A stretch of 64,000 nucleotides of DNA, from assembly GCF_009812055.1 (NCBI RefSeq), contig NZ_WQNH01000009.1:62001-126000 (forward strand), read 5' to 3'. The position numbers were made by a program, and so were the translations under genes. The notes under the pieces were generated by a model, which was given only the letters and a program-made list of their open reading frames with translations, searched no databases and had not been told where the DNA came from. This document shows positions 18,809 through 26,555 of this stretch, piece after piece; position 1 is the stretch's first letter, and each line of letters opens with the position of its first letter. The DNA is from Chelativorans xinjiangensis (lineage in GTDB: Bacteria; Pseudomonadota; Alphaproteobacteria; Rhizobiales; Rhizobiaceae).

Positions 18809-19438
18809 ATGAATGACATTCTCTCGCTGAGTGCAACCGATCTGGCTGCGTTGCTGTGCAGCCGCGTGTGCCACGACATCATCTCGCCGGTGGGGGCGAT
18901 CAGCAACGGCCTGGAGCTTCTGGACGAAGGGGGCGCGGACGAGGATGCGATGCAGCTCATCCGTACCAGCGCCAGGAATGCCTCTGCACGGCTGCAATTC
19001 GCCCGCATCGCCTTCGGCGCAGCGGGTTCGGCAGGCATGCAGATCGACACCGGCGATGCGCAGACTGTTGCCATGGCCTTCATCCACAATGAAAAGCCGG
19101 AGCTGGAATGGATCGGCGGCCGGGCGCTGTTGCCCAAGAACAAGGTGAAGCTGCTCCTGAACCTAGTCCTGGTGGCCAATACGGCCATTCCGCGCGGCGG
19201 CAAGCTGACGGTGCGGCTCGAGGATGTCGAGACGGCGCCGAAATTCACCGTCGCCGCGCACGGACCCATGATGCGTGTACCGCCAAAATTCCTCGAACTG
19301 CATTCGGGCCGGCCGCCCGAGGAGCCGATCGACGCGCACAGCGTGCAGTACTACTATACGCTGCTTCTTGCCCGCGAGACGGGCATGACCGTCTCCATCC
19401 ATGCTTCCGCCGAAGAGATCGTGCTGACGGCAAATTAG
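18809..19438 (+). CDS. chpT: Histidine phosphotransferase ChpT
   Basis: A 209-residue protein of the ChpT family, which relays phosphate from the hybrid kinase CckA to CtrA and CpdR in the alphaproteobacterial cell-cycle circuit. The phospho-accepting His22 is in CSRVCHDIISPVGAISNG, the typical DHp helix. The C-terminal part is a degenerate ATPase-like domain (PKNKVKLLLNLVLVANTAIPRGG) without ATP-binding boxes, as in known ChpT. It is 0.6 kb from ctrA, its likely final target. Confidence 0.92.
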   Translation: MNDILSLSATDLAALLCSRVCHDIISPVGAISNGLELLDEGGADEDAMQLIRTSARNASARLQFARIAFGAAGSAGMQIDTGDAQTVAMAFIHNEKPELEWIGGRALLPKNKVKLLLNLVLVANTAIPRGGKLTVRLEDVETAPKFTVAAHGPMMRVPPKFLELHSGRPPEEPIDAHSVQYYYTLLLARETGMTVSIHASAEEIVLTAN

Positions 19439-19443
19439 CGAAC

Positions 19444-19476
19444 AATTTACCAAGCCCGTTTGCGACGAATTTACCA
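19444..19476 (+). repeat. Paired AATTTACCA motifs upstream of response regulator
   Basis: AATTTACCA occurs at 19444-19452 and again at 19468-19476, with a related GTTACCAT at 19483-19490. The spacing of the two copies is 24 bp. They lie in the promoter region of the response regulator at 19537. They resemble degenerate CtrA half-sites (TTAACCAT), but the match is weak. Confidence 0.35.
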
Positions 19477-19536
19477 GGCTTCGTTACCATACGCTCCCGG
19501 GGGTTGCGGCCACCGCCGGTTTGAAGGGAGCGGAAG

Positions 19537-19905
19537 ATGAAGCGCTGTTTGATCGTCGACGACTCGAGCGTGATCCGCAGGGTCGCCAAGCGCATTCTTG
19601 CCGGTCCCGACATGCTGGTCGGGGAAGCCGCCACCGCTCACGAGGCTATCGACATCTGCCGGCACGAGATGCCGGAGATCATGATCGTCGACGGCCTTCT
19701 GCCCGACATGGATTCGGCCGACCTCATCCGGCGGCTTGTGGCGCTCGATCCCGAGGCCAAGCCGCACATCGTGTTGTGCATCAGCCAGTTCGACGTCGGC
19801 CGCATCATGCGCGCCAAGCGGGCCGGCGCCAGGGGGTTCATCCTGAAACCCTTCACCCGCGCCCAGCTTCTGGAAAGTTTTCGCGAGTTGGATGTGGCGG
19901 CATAG
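19537..19905 (+). CDS. Single-domain response regulator
   Basis: A 122-residue stand-alone receiver domain. Acidic pocket Asp8-Asp9, phospho-acceptor Asp52 (IMIVDGLLP) and Lys104 (FILKPFTR) are all present. There is no output domain, so it acts by phospho-relay or protein binding, like DivK or CpdR. It is not clearly either of these by sequence. Its position between chpT and ctrA suggests that it takes phosphate from ChpT or modulates the CtrA branch; this is inference. Confidence 0.85.
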   Translation: MKRCLIVDDSSVIRRVAKRILAGPDMLVGEAATAHEAIDICRHEMPEIMIVDGLLPDMDSADLIRRLVALDPEAKPHIVLCISQFDVGRIMRAKRAGARGFILKPFTRAQLLESFRELDVAA

Positions 19906-19992
19906 GGCGCTGTGTTTTTGCGGGGGTCCGGCCCTTCGGAAAAGCTCAGGACGGAGGGGGGCGCGAAGGGGCGCCGAGCCGGCCAATAAAAA

Positions 19993-20010
19993 ACCCGGCA
20001 TAAGCCGGGT
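19993..20010 (-). terminator. ctrA rho-independent terminator (possibly bidirectional)
   Basis: ACCCGGC (19993-19999) and GCCGGGT (20004-20010) pair around ATAA. On the minus strand the hairpin is followed by TTTTTTATT, fitting termination 25 bp after the ctrA stop. On the plus strand only CTTTC follows, so it is weaker for the response-regulator transcript. Confidence 0.85.
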
Positions 20011-20034
20011 CTTTCGGGGGACGCGCGTCGCCGA

Positions 20035-20730
20035 TCAGGCGCTTTCGCGGATTTCCTCGGGCTCACGCAGCACATAGCCGCGGCCCCACACGGTCTCGAT
20101 GTAGTTCTGGCCACCGGATGCCGTGTCCAGCTTCTTGCGCAGCTTGCAGATGAAGACGTCGATGATCTTCAGCTCCGGCTCGTCCATGCCGCCATAAAGA
20201 TGGTTGAGGAACATTTCCTTGGTCAGCGTGGTGCCCTTCCGCAGGGAAAGCAGCTCCAGCATCTGGTATTCCTTGCCCGTCAGATGCACGCGCTGGCCGG
20301 CGACCTCGACGGTCTTGGCGTCCAGGTTCACCACCAGGTCTCCGGTGGTGATGATCGATTGGGCGTGACCCTTGGAGCGGCGCACGATGGCGTGGATGCG
20401 GGCGACCAGCTCGTCCTTGTGGAACGGCTTGGTCATATAATCGTCGGCACCGAAGCCGAGCCCCCTCACCTTGTCCTCGATGCCGGCCATGCCCGACAGG
20501 ATGAGGATCGGCGTCTTGACCTTGGAAAGGCGCAGCGTCCTGAGCACCTCGTAGCCCGACATGTCGGGCAGGTTGAGGTCGAGAAGGATTATGTCGTAGT
20601 CGTAAAGCTTGCCGAGATCGACGCCCTCCTCGCCGAGGTCGGTCGTATAGACGTTGAAGCTTTCCGATTTCAGCATCAATTCGATGCTTTGTGCGGTCGC
20701 ACTATCGTCTTCAATCAGCAGAACGCGCAT
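20035..20730 (-). CDS. ctrA: Cell cycle transcriptional regulator CtrA
   Basis: A 231-residue OmpR-family response regulator, the usual CtrA length. The receiver domain has Asp51 ([16 protein letters not shown]) and Lys in [17 protein letters not shown]. The DNA-binding winged helix has [20 protein letters not shown] and [16 protein letters not shown], near-invariant in CtrA. CtrA binds TTAA-N7-TTAA sites and controls division, flagella and replication in this class. The upstream region has GANTC methylation sites. Neighbouring chpT and sciP complete the circuit. Confidence 0.97.
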   Translation of the reverse strand: MRVLLIEDDSATAQSIELMLKSESFNVYTTDLGEEGVDLGKLYDYDIILLDLNLPDMSGYEVLRTLRLSKVKTPILILSGMAGIEDKVRGLGFGADDYMTKPFHKDELVARIHAIVRRSKGHAQSIITTGDLVVNLDAKTVEVAGQRVHLTGKEYQMLELLSLRKGTTLTKEMFLNHLYGGMDEPELKIIDVFICKLRKKLDTASGGQNYIETVWGRGYVLREPEEIRESA

Positions 20731-21181
20731 TTCCTGTCCCCTTTCCGCCGCCGAACCGGGTCTGGCAGACATCCGGGCACCGCAGCAGTGATGCCTTGAA
20801 TCGGAAGCTGCCATTTAATGGTTAACAAAATCTGATTCGTCCTTGCAAGTGCTAAGATCGCCTTTCAGCTTTCCCAGTCACACTGTTGAATCCAAATACG
20901 GAATCGCGCCCACCCATTTTCCTGCTCCAGCCGCCTTCTCACATCGATCACGGAGCCCGGAAAGCGGGCGATGAACCTTTGATCCCGTGCGCATCTTTAC
21001 CGCGCCTTAAGTCCTGCGCCTTATGATTAACAACGCCCGTAAACGAATGGTTACCGTCGGCGGCGATTCTTAGGGTTTTGTTTTCCAAGATCGGCGGGAT
21101 CGAGGCTGACGGGCACAAAAGACACGACGTTGGCCGGTGACGGATTTGCAGTATGGGGCCGCGTTTTCTGGGAGTCTGGAG
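20731..21181. promoter_or_regulatory. ctrA/fliJ-like divergent control region with GANTC and CtrA-like sites
   Basis: This 451-bp gap has five GANTC sites, the CcrM methylation target: 20798-20802, 20834-20838, 20888-20892, 20901-20905 and 21065-21069. ATGGTTAA, the reverse complement of the CtrA half-site TTAACCAT, lies at 20818-20825 within TTAATGGTTAAC. GATTAACAACGCCCGTAAAC (21025-21044) is a looser TTAA-type element. In related bacteria ctrA transcription depends on CcrM methylation and CtrA feedback, so this is probably the regulated promoter region. No further gene is seen here. Confidence 0.65.
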
Positions 21182-21556
21182 ATGAAGTCACGTACGAACC
21201 TCGTCCGGCTGAAGCAGTTTCAGGTGAACGAAAAACGCCGCCGTATCGCCCAGCTCGACGCCATGATCGCCGAGTTCAACCGCATGGCAGACGAGCTGGA
21301 AGCACAGGTTGCCGCCGAGGAGGCCAAGGCCGGCATCACCGACCAGAACCATTTCGCCTACCCCACCTTCGCCAAGGCGGCGCGGCTGCGCCGCGACAAC
21401 CTGCGCACCTCCCAGACCGAGCTCGCCCAGCAAAAGGAGCAGGCCGAGGACGAACTGGCCGAGACCGAAGTCGAGCTCAGAAAAGCCGAGGCGCTGGAAT
21501 CGCGCGACGGCAAGCAGCGCGGCGGCGAGGAGGGCGCGCACGCGCTGACCGGTTGA
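21182..21556 (+). CDS. FliJ-like coiled-coil protein
   Basis: A 124-residue, highly charged and almost wholly helical protein (MKSRTNLVRLKQFQVNEKRRR at the N-terminus; QTELAQQKEQAEDELAETEV further on). It resembles the flagellar export chaperone FliJ family. The ATG at 21182 follows GGGAGTCTGGAG. Genes of this type next to ctrA are known in related genomes; no other flagellar gene is in the window. FliJ function is inferred from shape more than from motifs. Confidence 0.65.
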   Translation: MKSRTNLVRLKQFQVNEKRRRIAQLDAMIAEFNRMADELEAQVAAEEAKAGITDQNHFAYPTFAKAARLRRDNLRTSQTELAQQKEQAEDELAETEVELRKAEALESRDGKQRGGEEGAHALTG

Positions 21557-21712
21557 GACGCGGGCACTAGCAGCGCTTGGAATCCTCATCCTTTCCCGGA
21601 ACGCGGCACGATTTCCACGCGACCATATCCCTCTCCCGGTAATGCCTCATTGGTGCCGGAATTGCTCGTTCCTCGATGGCCGGTCCGCCCCGCAATCGAT
21701 TCGGAGCCTCGC

Positions 21713-22591
21713 ATGACAGTCGGTATCTCCCGGCGCACGGTGCTTGCCGGCATTGCGCTTCCCCTTTTTGCCGCGACTCCGCTTGCCGATGCATATGCCT
21801 CGGAGAACCAGTTGCGCGAACGCATCGCCGCACTGGAGAAGCAGTCGGGCGGCAGGCTCGGACTGGCACTGCTCGACACGCGGAGCGGCACCAGCATCGC
21901 CCACCGCGCAGACGAGCGCTTTGCGATGTGCAGCACTTTCAAATTGCTTGCATGCGCGGCGGTGCTGGCGCGCGTGGATGCGGGCAAGGAACGGCTCGAC
22001 CGCCGCATCGTCTATTCGAAGGTGGATCTGGTCGAATGGTCGCCGGTGACCGAAAAGCACGCCGATGGTTCGGGAATGGCACTGGCGGATATTTGCGAGG
22101 CGGCGATGACGCTGAGCGACAACACCGCAGGCAATCTTCTGCTCCAGAGCCTCGGCGGCCCCGCCGGCCTGACTGCCTTTGCGCGCTCGTTGGGCGACGA
22201 GGTGAGCCGGCTCGACCGGTACGAGACGGCACTCAACGACGTGTCCCCCGGCGATCCGCGCGACACGACCACGCCCGCCGCCATGCTCTCCAACCTGCGA
22301 AAGATCGTCCTCGGAACGGCGCTGTCGGCCCCGTCCCGCAAGCAGATCACACAATGGCTGCTCGCCAACAAGACCGGTGACAGGCGCCTTCGTGCCGGCC
22401 TCCCCTCCGGCTGGCGCGTCGGCGACAAGACCGGCACCAACCGGGACGGTGCCAACGATATCGCAATCGCTTGGCCGCCCGACCGCGCGCCGATCGTCAT
22501 TTCCGCCTATCTGGCGGAAATGGATGTTCCCATGCGGGAACGAGACGCGGTTATCGAGAAACTTGGAGCGATCGCAGCGGCACTGGGCTGA
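21713..22591 (+). CDS. Class A beta-lactamase, Tat-type signal
   Basis: A 292-residue serine beta-lactamase. The N-terminus ISRRTVLAGIALPLFA has a twin-arginine signal. Active-site motifs: Ser74-x-x-Lys77 in CSTFK, SDN in LSDNTAGN, RYETALN (general-base Glu and Asn170 equivalent), and KTGT. A cysteine precedes the active serine as in KPC/SME enzymes, but the disulfide partner after KTG is Asn, not Cys. It is flanked by core genes, so it looks like a resident chromosomal enzyme rather than a recent acquisition. Confidence 0.93.
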   Translation: MTVGISRRTVLAGIALPLFAATPLADAYASENQLRERIAALEKQSGGRLGLALLDTRSGTSIAHRADERFAMCSTFKLLACAAVLARVDAGKERLDRRIVYSKVDLVEWSPVTEKHADGSGMALADICEAAMTLSDNTAGNLLLQSLGGPAGLTAFARSLGDEVSRLDRYETALNDVSPGDPRDTTTPAAMLSNLRKIVLGTALSAPSRKQITQWLLANKTGDRRLRAGLPSGWRVGDKTGTNRDGANDIAIAWPPDRAPIVISAYLAEMDVPMRERDAVIEKLGAIAAALG

Positions 22592-22624
22592 CCAGCCGGT
22601 GCCGGCGGCCCGCCGCCCTGGCGC

Positions 22625-22900
22625 TCAGTGGCGGTATTGCTGGATGCGGGTCGTGCGCAGGCCCTGAAGGCCGTATTCGTCGATGGAGGCCTGCCAGGAC
22701 AGGAACTCCTCCACCGTCAGGCGATAGCGCTGGCAAGCCTCTTCCAGGCTCAACAGACCGCCGCGCACCGCGGCCACCACCTCCGCCTTGCGGCGGATGA
22801 CCCAGCGACGCGTATTGGACGGCGGCAGGTCGGCTATCGTCAGCGGGCTGCCGTCAGGCCCAATCACATATTTCACGCGCGGTCGCACCAGATCGGTCAT
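22625..22900 (-). CDS. sciP: CtrA inhibitory protein SciP (DUF1153)
   Basis: A 91-residue protein starting MTDLVRPRVKYVIGPDGSPL, nearly diagnostic for SciP. A helix-turn-helix-like part follows (RKAEVVAAVRGGLLSLEEAC, then QRYRLTVEEFLSWQ). In Caulobacter SciP binds CtrA and blocks transcription of CtrA-activated genes late in the cycle. It is convergent with the beta-lactamase, with 33 bp between stops. A near-consensus CtrA site lies 58 bp upstream of its start. Confidence 0.93.
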   Translation of the reverse strand: MTDLVRPRVKYVIGPDGSPLTIADLPPSNTRRWVIRRKAEVVAAVRGGLLSLEEACQRYRLTVEEFLSWQASIDEYGLQGLRTTRIQQYRH

Positions 22901-22957
22901 CGTACTCTCTACACTGAACCAAGACCCAATCAATCGCTGGGACGATATCGCCGCAGC

Positions 22958-22974
22958 TTTAAGAATTGCCTAAA
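22958..22974 (-). promoter_or_regulatory. Candidate CtrA box upstream of sciP
   Basis: TTAAGAATTGCCTAAAC matches TTAA-N7-TTAAC except for C in place of the first T of the second half. It is 58-74 bp before the sciP start codon. GANTC sites lie further upstream at 23003-23007 and 23034-23038. In Caulobacter sciP is CtrA-activated, so feedback control here is plausible. Confidence 0.6.
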
Positions 22975-23097
22975 CGCGTGGTAAGAGTAGCGTAATACAA
23001 GTGAATCCGGCGTTAGGGATTTGCTCGGATTTTGATTCGAATGCCGACAATGCGCCGAGGCGGCATGGCGGCCATCTTGACCCGGCCGCGCCGCGTT

Positions 23098-23138
23098 GCC
23101 ATTTAGCTTGGGCCATTTAGATTGGCCATGTAGCTTGC
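23098..23138 (+). repeat. Triple tandem 14-bp repeat before mnmA
   Basis: GCCATTTAGCTTGG (23098-23111), GCCATTTAGATTGG (23112-23125) and the degenerate CCATGTAGCTTGC (23126-23138) follow each other directly. They end 24 bp before the mnmA start. No known operator is recognised. Confidence 0.6.
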
Positions 23139-23161
23139 GATCAGGAACGGAATTGAGAGCA

Positions 23162-24337
23162 ATGAACAGCCTCGACCTGCCGGGAGCGCCCAAGGACACA
23201 CGCGTCGTCGTCGCCATGTCGGGCGGCGTCGATTCTTCCGTCGTGGCCGGCATTCTGGCGAGCGAAGGCTATGAGGTGGTCGGCGTCACGCTGCAGCTCT
23301 ACGATCACGGTGCGGCCGTCCACCGGGCCGGCTCCTGCTGCGCCGGCCAGGACATCGACGACGCGCGCCGTGTGGCCGAGACGCTGGGCATCGCCCACTA
23401 TGTGCTCAACTACGAGGAGCGCTTCCGCAAGGCCGTCATCGACCCCTTTGCCGAGAGCTACGTGTCCGGCGAGACGCCCATCCCTTGCGTTTCCTGCAAT
23501 CAGACGGTGAAGTTCTCCGACCTTCTGGAGACCGCCCGCGACCTCGGCGCCGACGCGCTGGCCACCGGCCACTATATCCGCTCGAAGACCAACGGCGCAC
23601 ACAGGGCGCTCTATCGGCCGGTCGACGCCGACCGCGACCAGAGCTATTTCCTCTTCGCCACGACACAGGAGCAGATCGATTATCTGCGCTTTCCGCTGGG
23701 CGGTCTTTCCAAGCCCGAGGTCCGCAAGATCGCCGGGGAGATGGGCCTGTCCGTTGCCGCCAAGCAGGACAGCCAGGATATCTGCTTCGTCCCGCGCGGC
23801 AAGTATTCCGACATCATCGCCAAGCTGAAGCCGGAGGCTGCCACCCCCGGCGAGATCGTGCACATCGACGGCCGCGTCCTCGGTCGGCACGAAGGCATCC
23901 TGCGCTACACGATCGGCCAGCGCCGGGGCATCGGCATAGCCGCCGGCGAGCCGCTCTACGTCGTGCATCTCGACGCCGAACGGGCACGCGTCGTGGTCGG
24001 CCCGCGCGAGGCGCTGGAGACGCGACGGCTCACCCTGCGCCAGGTGAACTGGCTGGGCGACGGGCCGCTGGAGACGATACCCGAGGAAGGCATGGATCTC
24101 TACGCGAAGGTGCGCTCGACCCGCCCGCCGGCGCCGGCCACCCTTTACCACCGGGACGGCACCGCGTTCGTGGAGTTGCACGAGGGCGAGGCCGGGGTGG
24201 CGCCGGGCCAGGCCTGCGTGCTCTATTCCGACGACGGAGAGGAAGCGCGTGTCTTCGGCGGCGGCTTCATCGAGCGCTCGGAGCGACGCGCCGAGGCGGA
24301 GGCACAATTGGCGCGCCTGGTAGGCCTGCCGGCCTGA
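23162..24337 (+). CDS. mnmA: tRNA-specific 2-thiouridylase MnmA
   Basis: A 391-residue enzyme that thiolates U34 of tRNAs for Lys, Glu and Gln. The PP-loop SGGVDSS lies at residues 20-26. Catalytic cysteines are in [11 protein letters not shown] and in [11 protein letters not shown]. An OB-like C-terminal domain follows. The alphaproteobacterial N-terminal extension [14 protein letters not shown] is normal. The ATG at 23162 is preferred over upstream in-frame codons. Confidence 0.96.
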   Translation: MNSLDLPGAPKDTRVVVAMSGGVDSSVVAGILASEGYEVVGVTLQLYDHGAAVHRAGSCCAGQDIDDARRVAETLGIAHYVLNYEERFRKAVIDPFAESYVSGETPIPCVSCNQTVKFSDLLETARDLGADALATGHYIRSKTNGAHRALYRPVDADRDQSYFLFATTQEQIDYLRFPLGGLSKPEVRKIAGEMGLSVAAKQDSQDICFVPRGKYSDIIAKLKPEAATPGEIVHIDGRVLGRHEGILRYTIGQRRGIGIAAGEPLYVVHLDAERARVVVGPREALETRRLTLRQVNWLGDGPLETIPEEGMDLYAKVRSTRPPAPATLYHRDGTAFVELHEGEAGVAPGQACVLYSDDGEEARVFGGGFIERSERRAEAEAQLARLVGLPA

Positions 24338-24403
24338 GGGCCGTTCAGCTCAAGCTCGTCTTGCCCGTCCACCGGTCGCCTCAGCGGCCGGTGAAAGGCG
24401 CCT

Positions 24404-25357
24404 TCAGTCGTGCGACACCGTGCCGGCGGTGAGGATGCGCAGCACCTCGATCGCTTCCTCGCCCGTGGTGCGTGGCTCGCTGCGCGTCTCGATGCAGTCG
24501 ATGAAATGCTCCAGCTCGCGCGTCAGCGGCATGCCCTCCTCGACCGGCACGTAGGTCGGCTCGTTGGTCGTGAAGGCCCACTGGCCGCTGTCCTGCCAGA
24601 CGGCGTGGCGATAGACGGCGAGCTTGCGCCCCCACGGCTCGACATCGTCGAACACGGCCATCGCCTTGGTGCCCACCACCGTCAGCCGCCGCTCGCGATA
24701 GGGATTGAGGCGCGAGGCGAAGAGGTGGCTCCTCAGCCCGTTCTCGAAAAGCATGTGCAGATGCGCGAAGTCGCTTAAATGATCGAGCAGCGCCGCCCCC
24801 TCGCCCCGCACCTCGACCGGCGCAGAACCGGTGATCGCCAGGATCATCGAGAGATCGTGCGGCGCCAGGTCCCACAGCGCATCGTTCTCGGTGTGGAATT
24901 TTCCAAGCCCCAGGCGGTGCGAGTGGATGTAGCGCACCTCGCCGAGCTCGCCCGCATCGATGAGCGTTTTCAGCGTCTCGAAGGCAGGGTGAAAGCGCAG
25001 CACGTGGCCGACCATGTAGATGCGGTTCGCCTTGCGCGCGGCCTTCACCGCCCTTTCGGCATCCTCGACGGTCAACGCGATCGGCTTTTCGACCAGCAGG
25101 TCCTTGCCGGCGGCGATGGCCTTCATCGCATAGTCGGCATGGAACTGCGGCGGCAGCGCCATCACCACGGCATCGATTTCCTTGTCCTCGAACAGGTCTT
25201 CCGGGTCGACGACGCGGCAGTCCTGCTCGCTGGCGAAGCCCTCGGCCCGCGGCCGATTGGCATCCGACACGGCGCTCAGAACGTCGAGCGACTTAAGCGT
25301 GCGGATATGGTTCGACCCCCAATACCCGCACCCCAGGACTGCGATTCGCGGCTTCAT
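24404..25357 (-). CDS. Gfo/Idh/MocA-family dehydrogenase
   Basis: A 317-residue NAD(P)-dependent oxidoreductase. The Rossmann motif GCGYWGSNHIRTLK is at the N-terminus, VEKPIALTVEDAE carries the conserved EKP, and LWDLAPHDLSMIL gives the substrate-side His. Members of this subgroup often act on UDP-sugars or related 3-keto sugars. No sugar-biosynthesis neighbours are in the window, so the substrate is not assigned. It is divergent from the tRNA gene. Confidence 0.85.
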   Translation of the reverse strand: MKPRIAVLGCGYWGSNHIRTLKSLDVLSAVSDANRPRAEGFASEQDCRVVDPEDLFEDKEIDAVVMALPPQFHADYAMKAIAAGKDLLVEKPIALTVEDAERAVKAARKANRIYMVGHVLRFHPAFETLKTLIDAGELGEVRYIHSHRLGLGKFHTENDALWDLAPHDLSMILAITGSAPVEVRGEGAALLDHLSDFAHLHMLFENGLRSHLFASRLNPYRERRLTVVGTKAMAVFDDVEPWGRKLAVYRHAVWQDSGQWAFTTNEPTYVPVEEGMPLTRELEHFIDCIETRSEPRTTGEEAIEVLRILTAGTVSHD

Positions 25358-25583
25358 ATAATCGTCACAAGATTTAGCGTTGCCGACACATATCGGCGCC
25401 GGCGCCGCAACTCAAGCCCCAGGCTGATGAAGGCCACGACGAAGGGTCGCAGCCACCCAGCCGAAATGCTTCTTTGCAAACAGCCGAGCCGCTTGACACC
25501 ACCACGCGCACAACCTTATATCCGCCCGTCCTCGAAGGCGCCTGGCCCCGTCACCCACCGGCGATGCCCTGTGCGCCTCCTGC

Positions 25584-25660
25584 GGCGGAGTAGCTCAGTT
25601 GGTTAGAGCAGAGGAATCATAATCCTTGTGTCGGGGGTTCGAGTCCCTCCTCCGCTACCA
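25584..25660 (+). tRNA. tRNA-Met (CAU)
   Basis: A 77-base tRNA with encoded CCA. The acceptor stem GGCGGAG pairs with CTCCGCT (one G-U pair), the D-arm is AGCTCAGTTGGTTAGAGC, the anticodon loop carries CAT flanked by AGAGGAAT and AATCCTT, and the T-arm has GGTTCGAGTCC. The anticodon and overall sequence fit alphaproteobacterial elongator tRNA-Met; an Ile2 (lysidine) identity is less likely. Its 3' end appears to be an island integration site. Confidence 0.96.
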
Positions 25661-25694
25661 CATAATAAAATCAGTAACTTAGCTGAATTTCCAA

Positions 25695-25713
25695 TCCGCT
25701 ACCACCGTTCCCC
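25695..25713. repeat. Left att-like repeat next to tRNA-Met
   Basis: TCCGCTACCACCGTTCCCC repeats the last bases of the tRNA gene (TCCGCTACCAC, 25651-25661). It matches 18 of 19 bases with 35966-35984 inside the recombinase gene. The position 35 bp after the tRNA suits an attachment-site scar. Confidence 0.5.
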
Positions 25714-26116
25714 CCGATGCTGGGGCGAGGTCATGCCGTCAGCACGAGGCCAGTTGCCCATCAGTGGTCGCTCTGCGACGGGAGAATGACCGTCTTGGGG
25801 CCGAAAGACTGTCCGCTATCGGGACGAACTTACCAGCAAGCGGCCGTTCCTTTAACCTCGCTACCGCGACAAAAACGAACCGGAAGTTCCGACCCGTTGC
25901 TGTCATTGGCGTCCGGGGCTACGAACGGTGCGATTGAGCCCACAACTGCATAATGGTGCACTTTGCCTAACCGACAGCGATCTCGCGCAAAGCTGCCATT
26001 GTGCAATACACAGGCAGCATTTCAAAAGCACGCCAAGAGCGTCTACCATCGCACCGCCTTGGATTGCGGGACATCTAATCATCCGTATGTTTGCGAAAAA
26101 GAGCTTTCATGTAGAA
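25714..26116. other. Gene-free stretch at island left end
   Basis: No convincing gene. The segment contains AAGCGGCCGTTC at 25838-25849, which recurs at 32253-32264 in another gene-free part of the island. It probably represents decayed sequence. Confidence 0.5.
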
Positions 26117-26440
26117 TGGTCAGTCAGCTTCTGGCTTGTCGACGCGCTGAGGATGATGGGCCGGCTGGATGAGGCGGAGGCGCTATTCGAGCATTTGCTG
26201 TCGCTGCGGAACGACCTCGGGTTGCTTCCGGAAGAGTACGATTCCGGCGCGCGAAGGCAGCTCGGCAATTTCCCGCAGGCGTTCAGCCATGTCGGTCTTG
26301 TGAACGCGGCCAACAATTTGATCTCGGCTCGGGGCCCGGCGGAGCAGCGGGCGGACCGGACTGGTCCTGGTGGACACGCGTCCGACGACGCGGGACAGGA
26401 GCCAAGAAAGGTGGAACAAGGCCCCAGGCTCCGCTCCTGA
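26117..26440 (+). pseudogene. GH15 glucoamylase/trehalase family, C-terminal fragment
   Basis: From about 26120 the frame reads SFWLVDALRMMGRLDEAEAL, then EEYDSGARRQLGNFPQAFSH. This is the conserved C-terminus of glycoside hydrolase family 15 proteins (about 600 residues when complete). Only about 85 residues remain and there is no catalytic domain or proper start upstream. It then runs into unrelated sequence to a stop at 26440. A truncated remnant. Confidence 0.7.
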
Positions 26441-26555
26441 AGCGGAAGCCGGGGTACGGCGCCATCCAGTTCGATGGTGCCGCAATCGGGTCATACCCGC
26501 ACACGCGGATAGCGCAACCCGACTTCATTCCTTCCCGCTCGATGGAGTCTCACCC

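Noticed and set aside
24370-24393. CACCGG/CCGGTG hairpin after mnmA as terminator
   Set aside because: No T-run on either strand and a long loop; too weak to list as a terminator.
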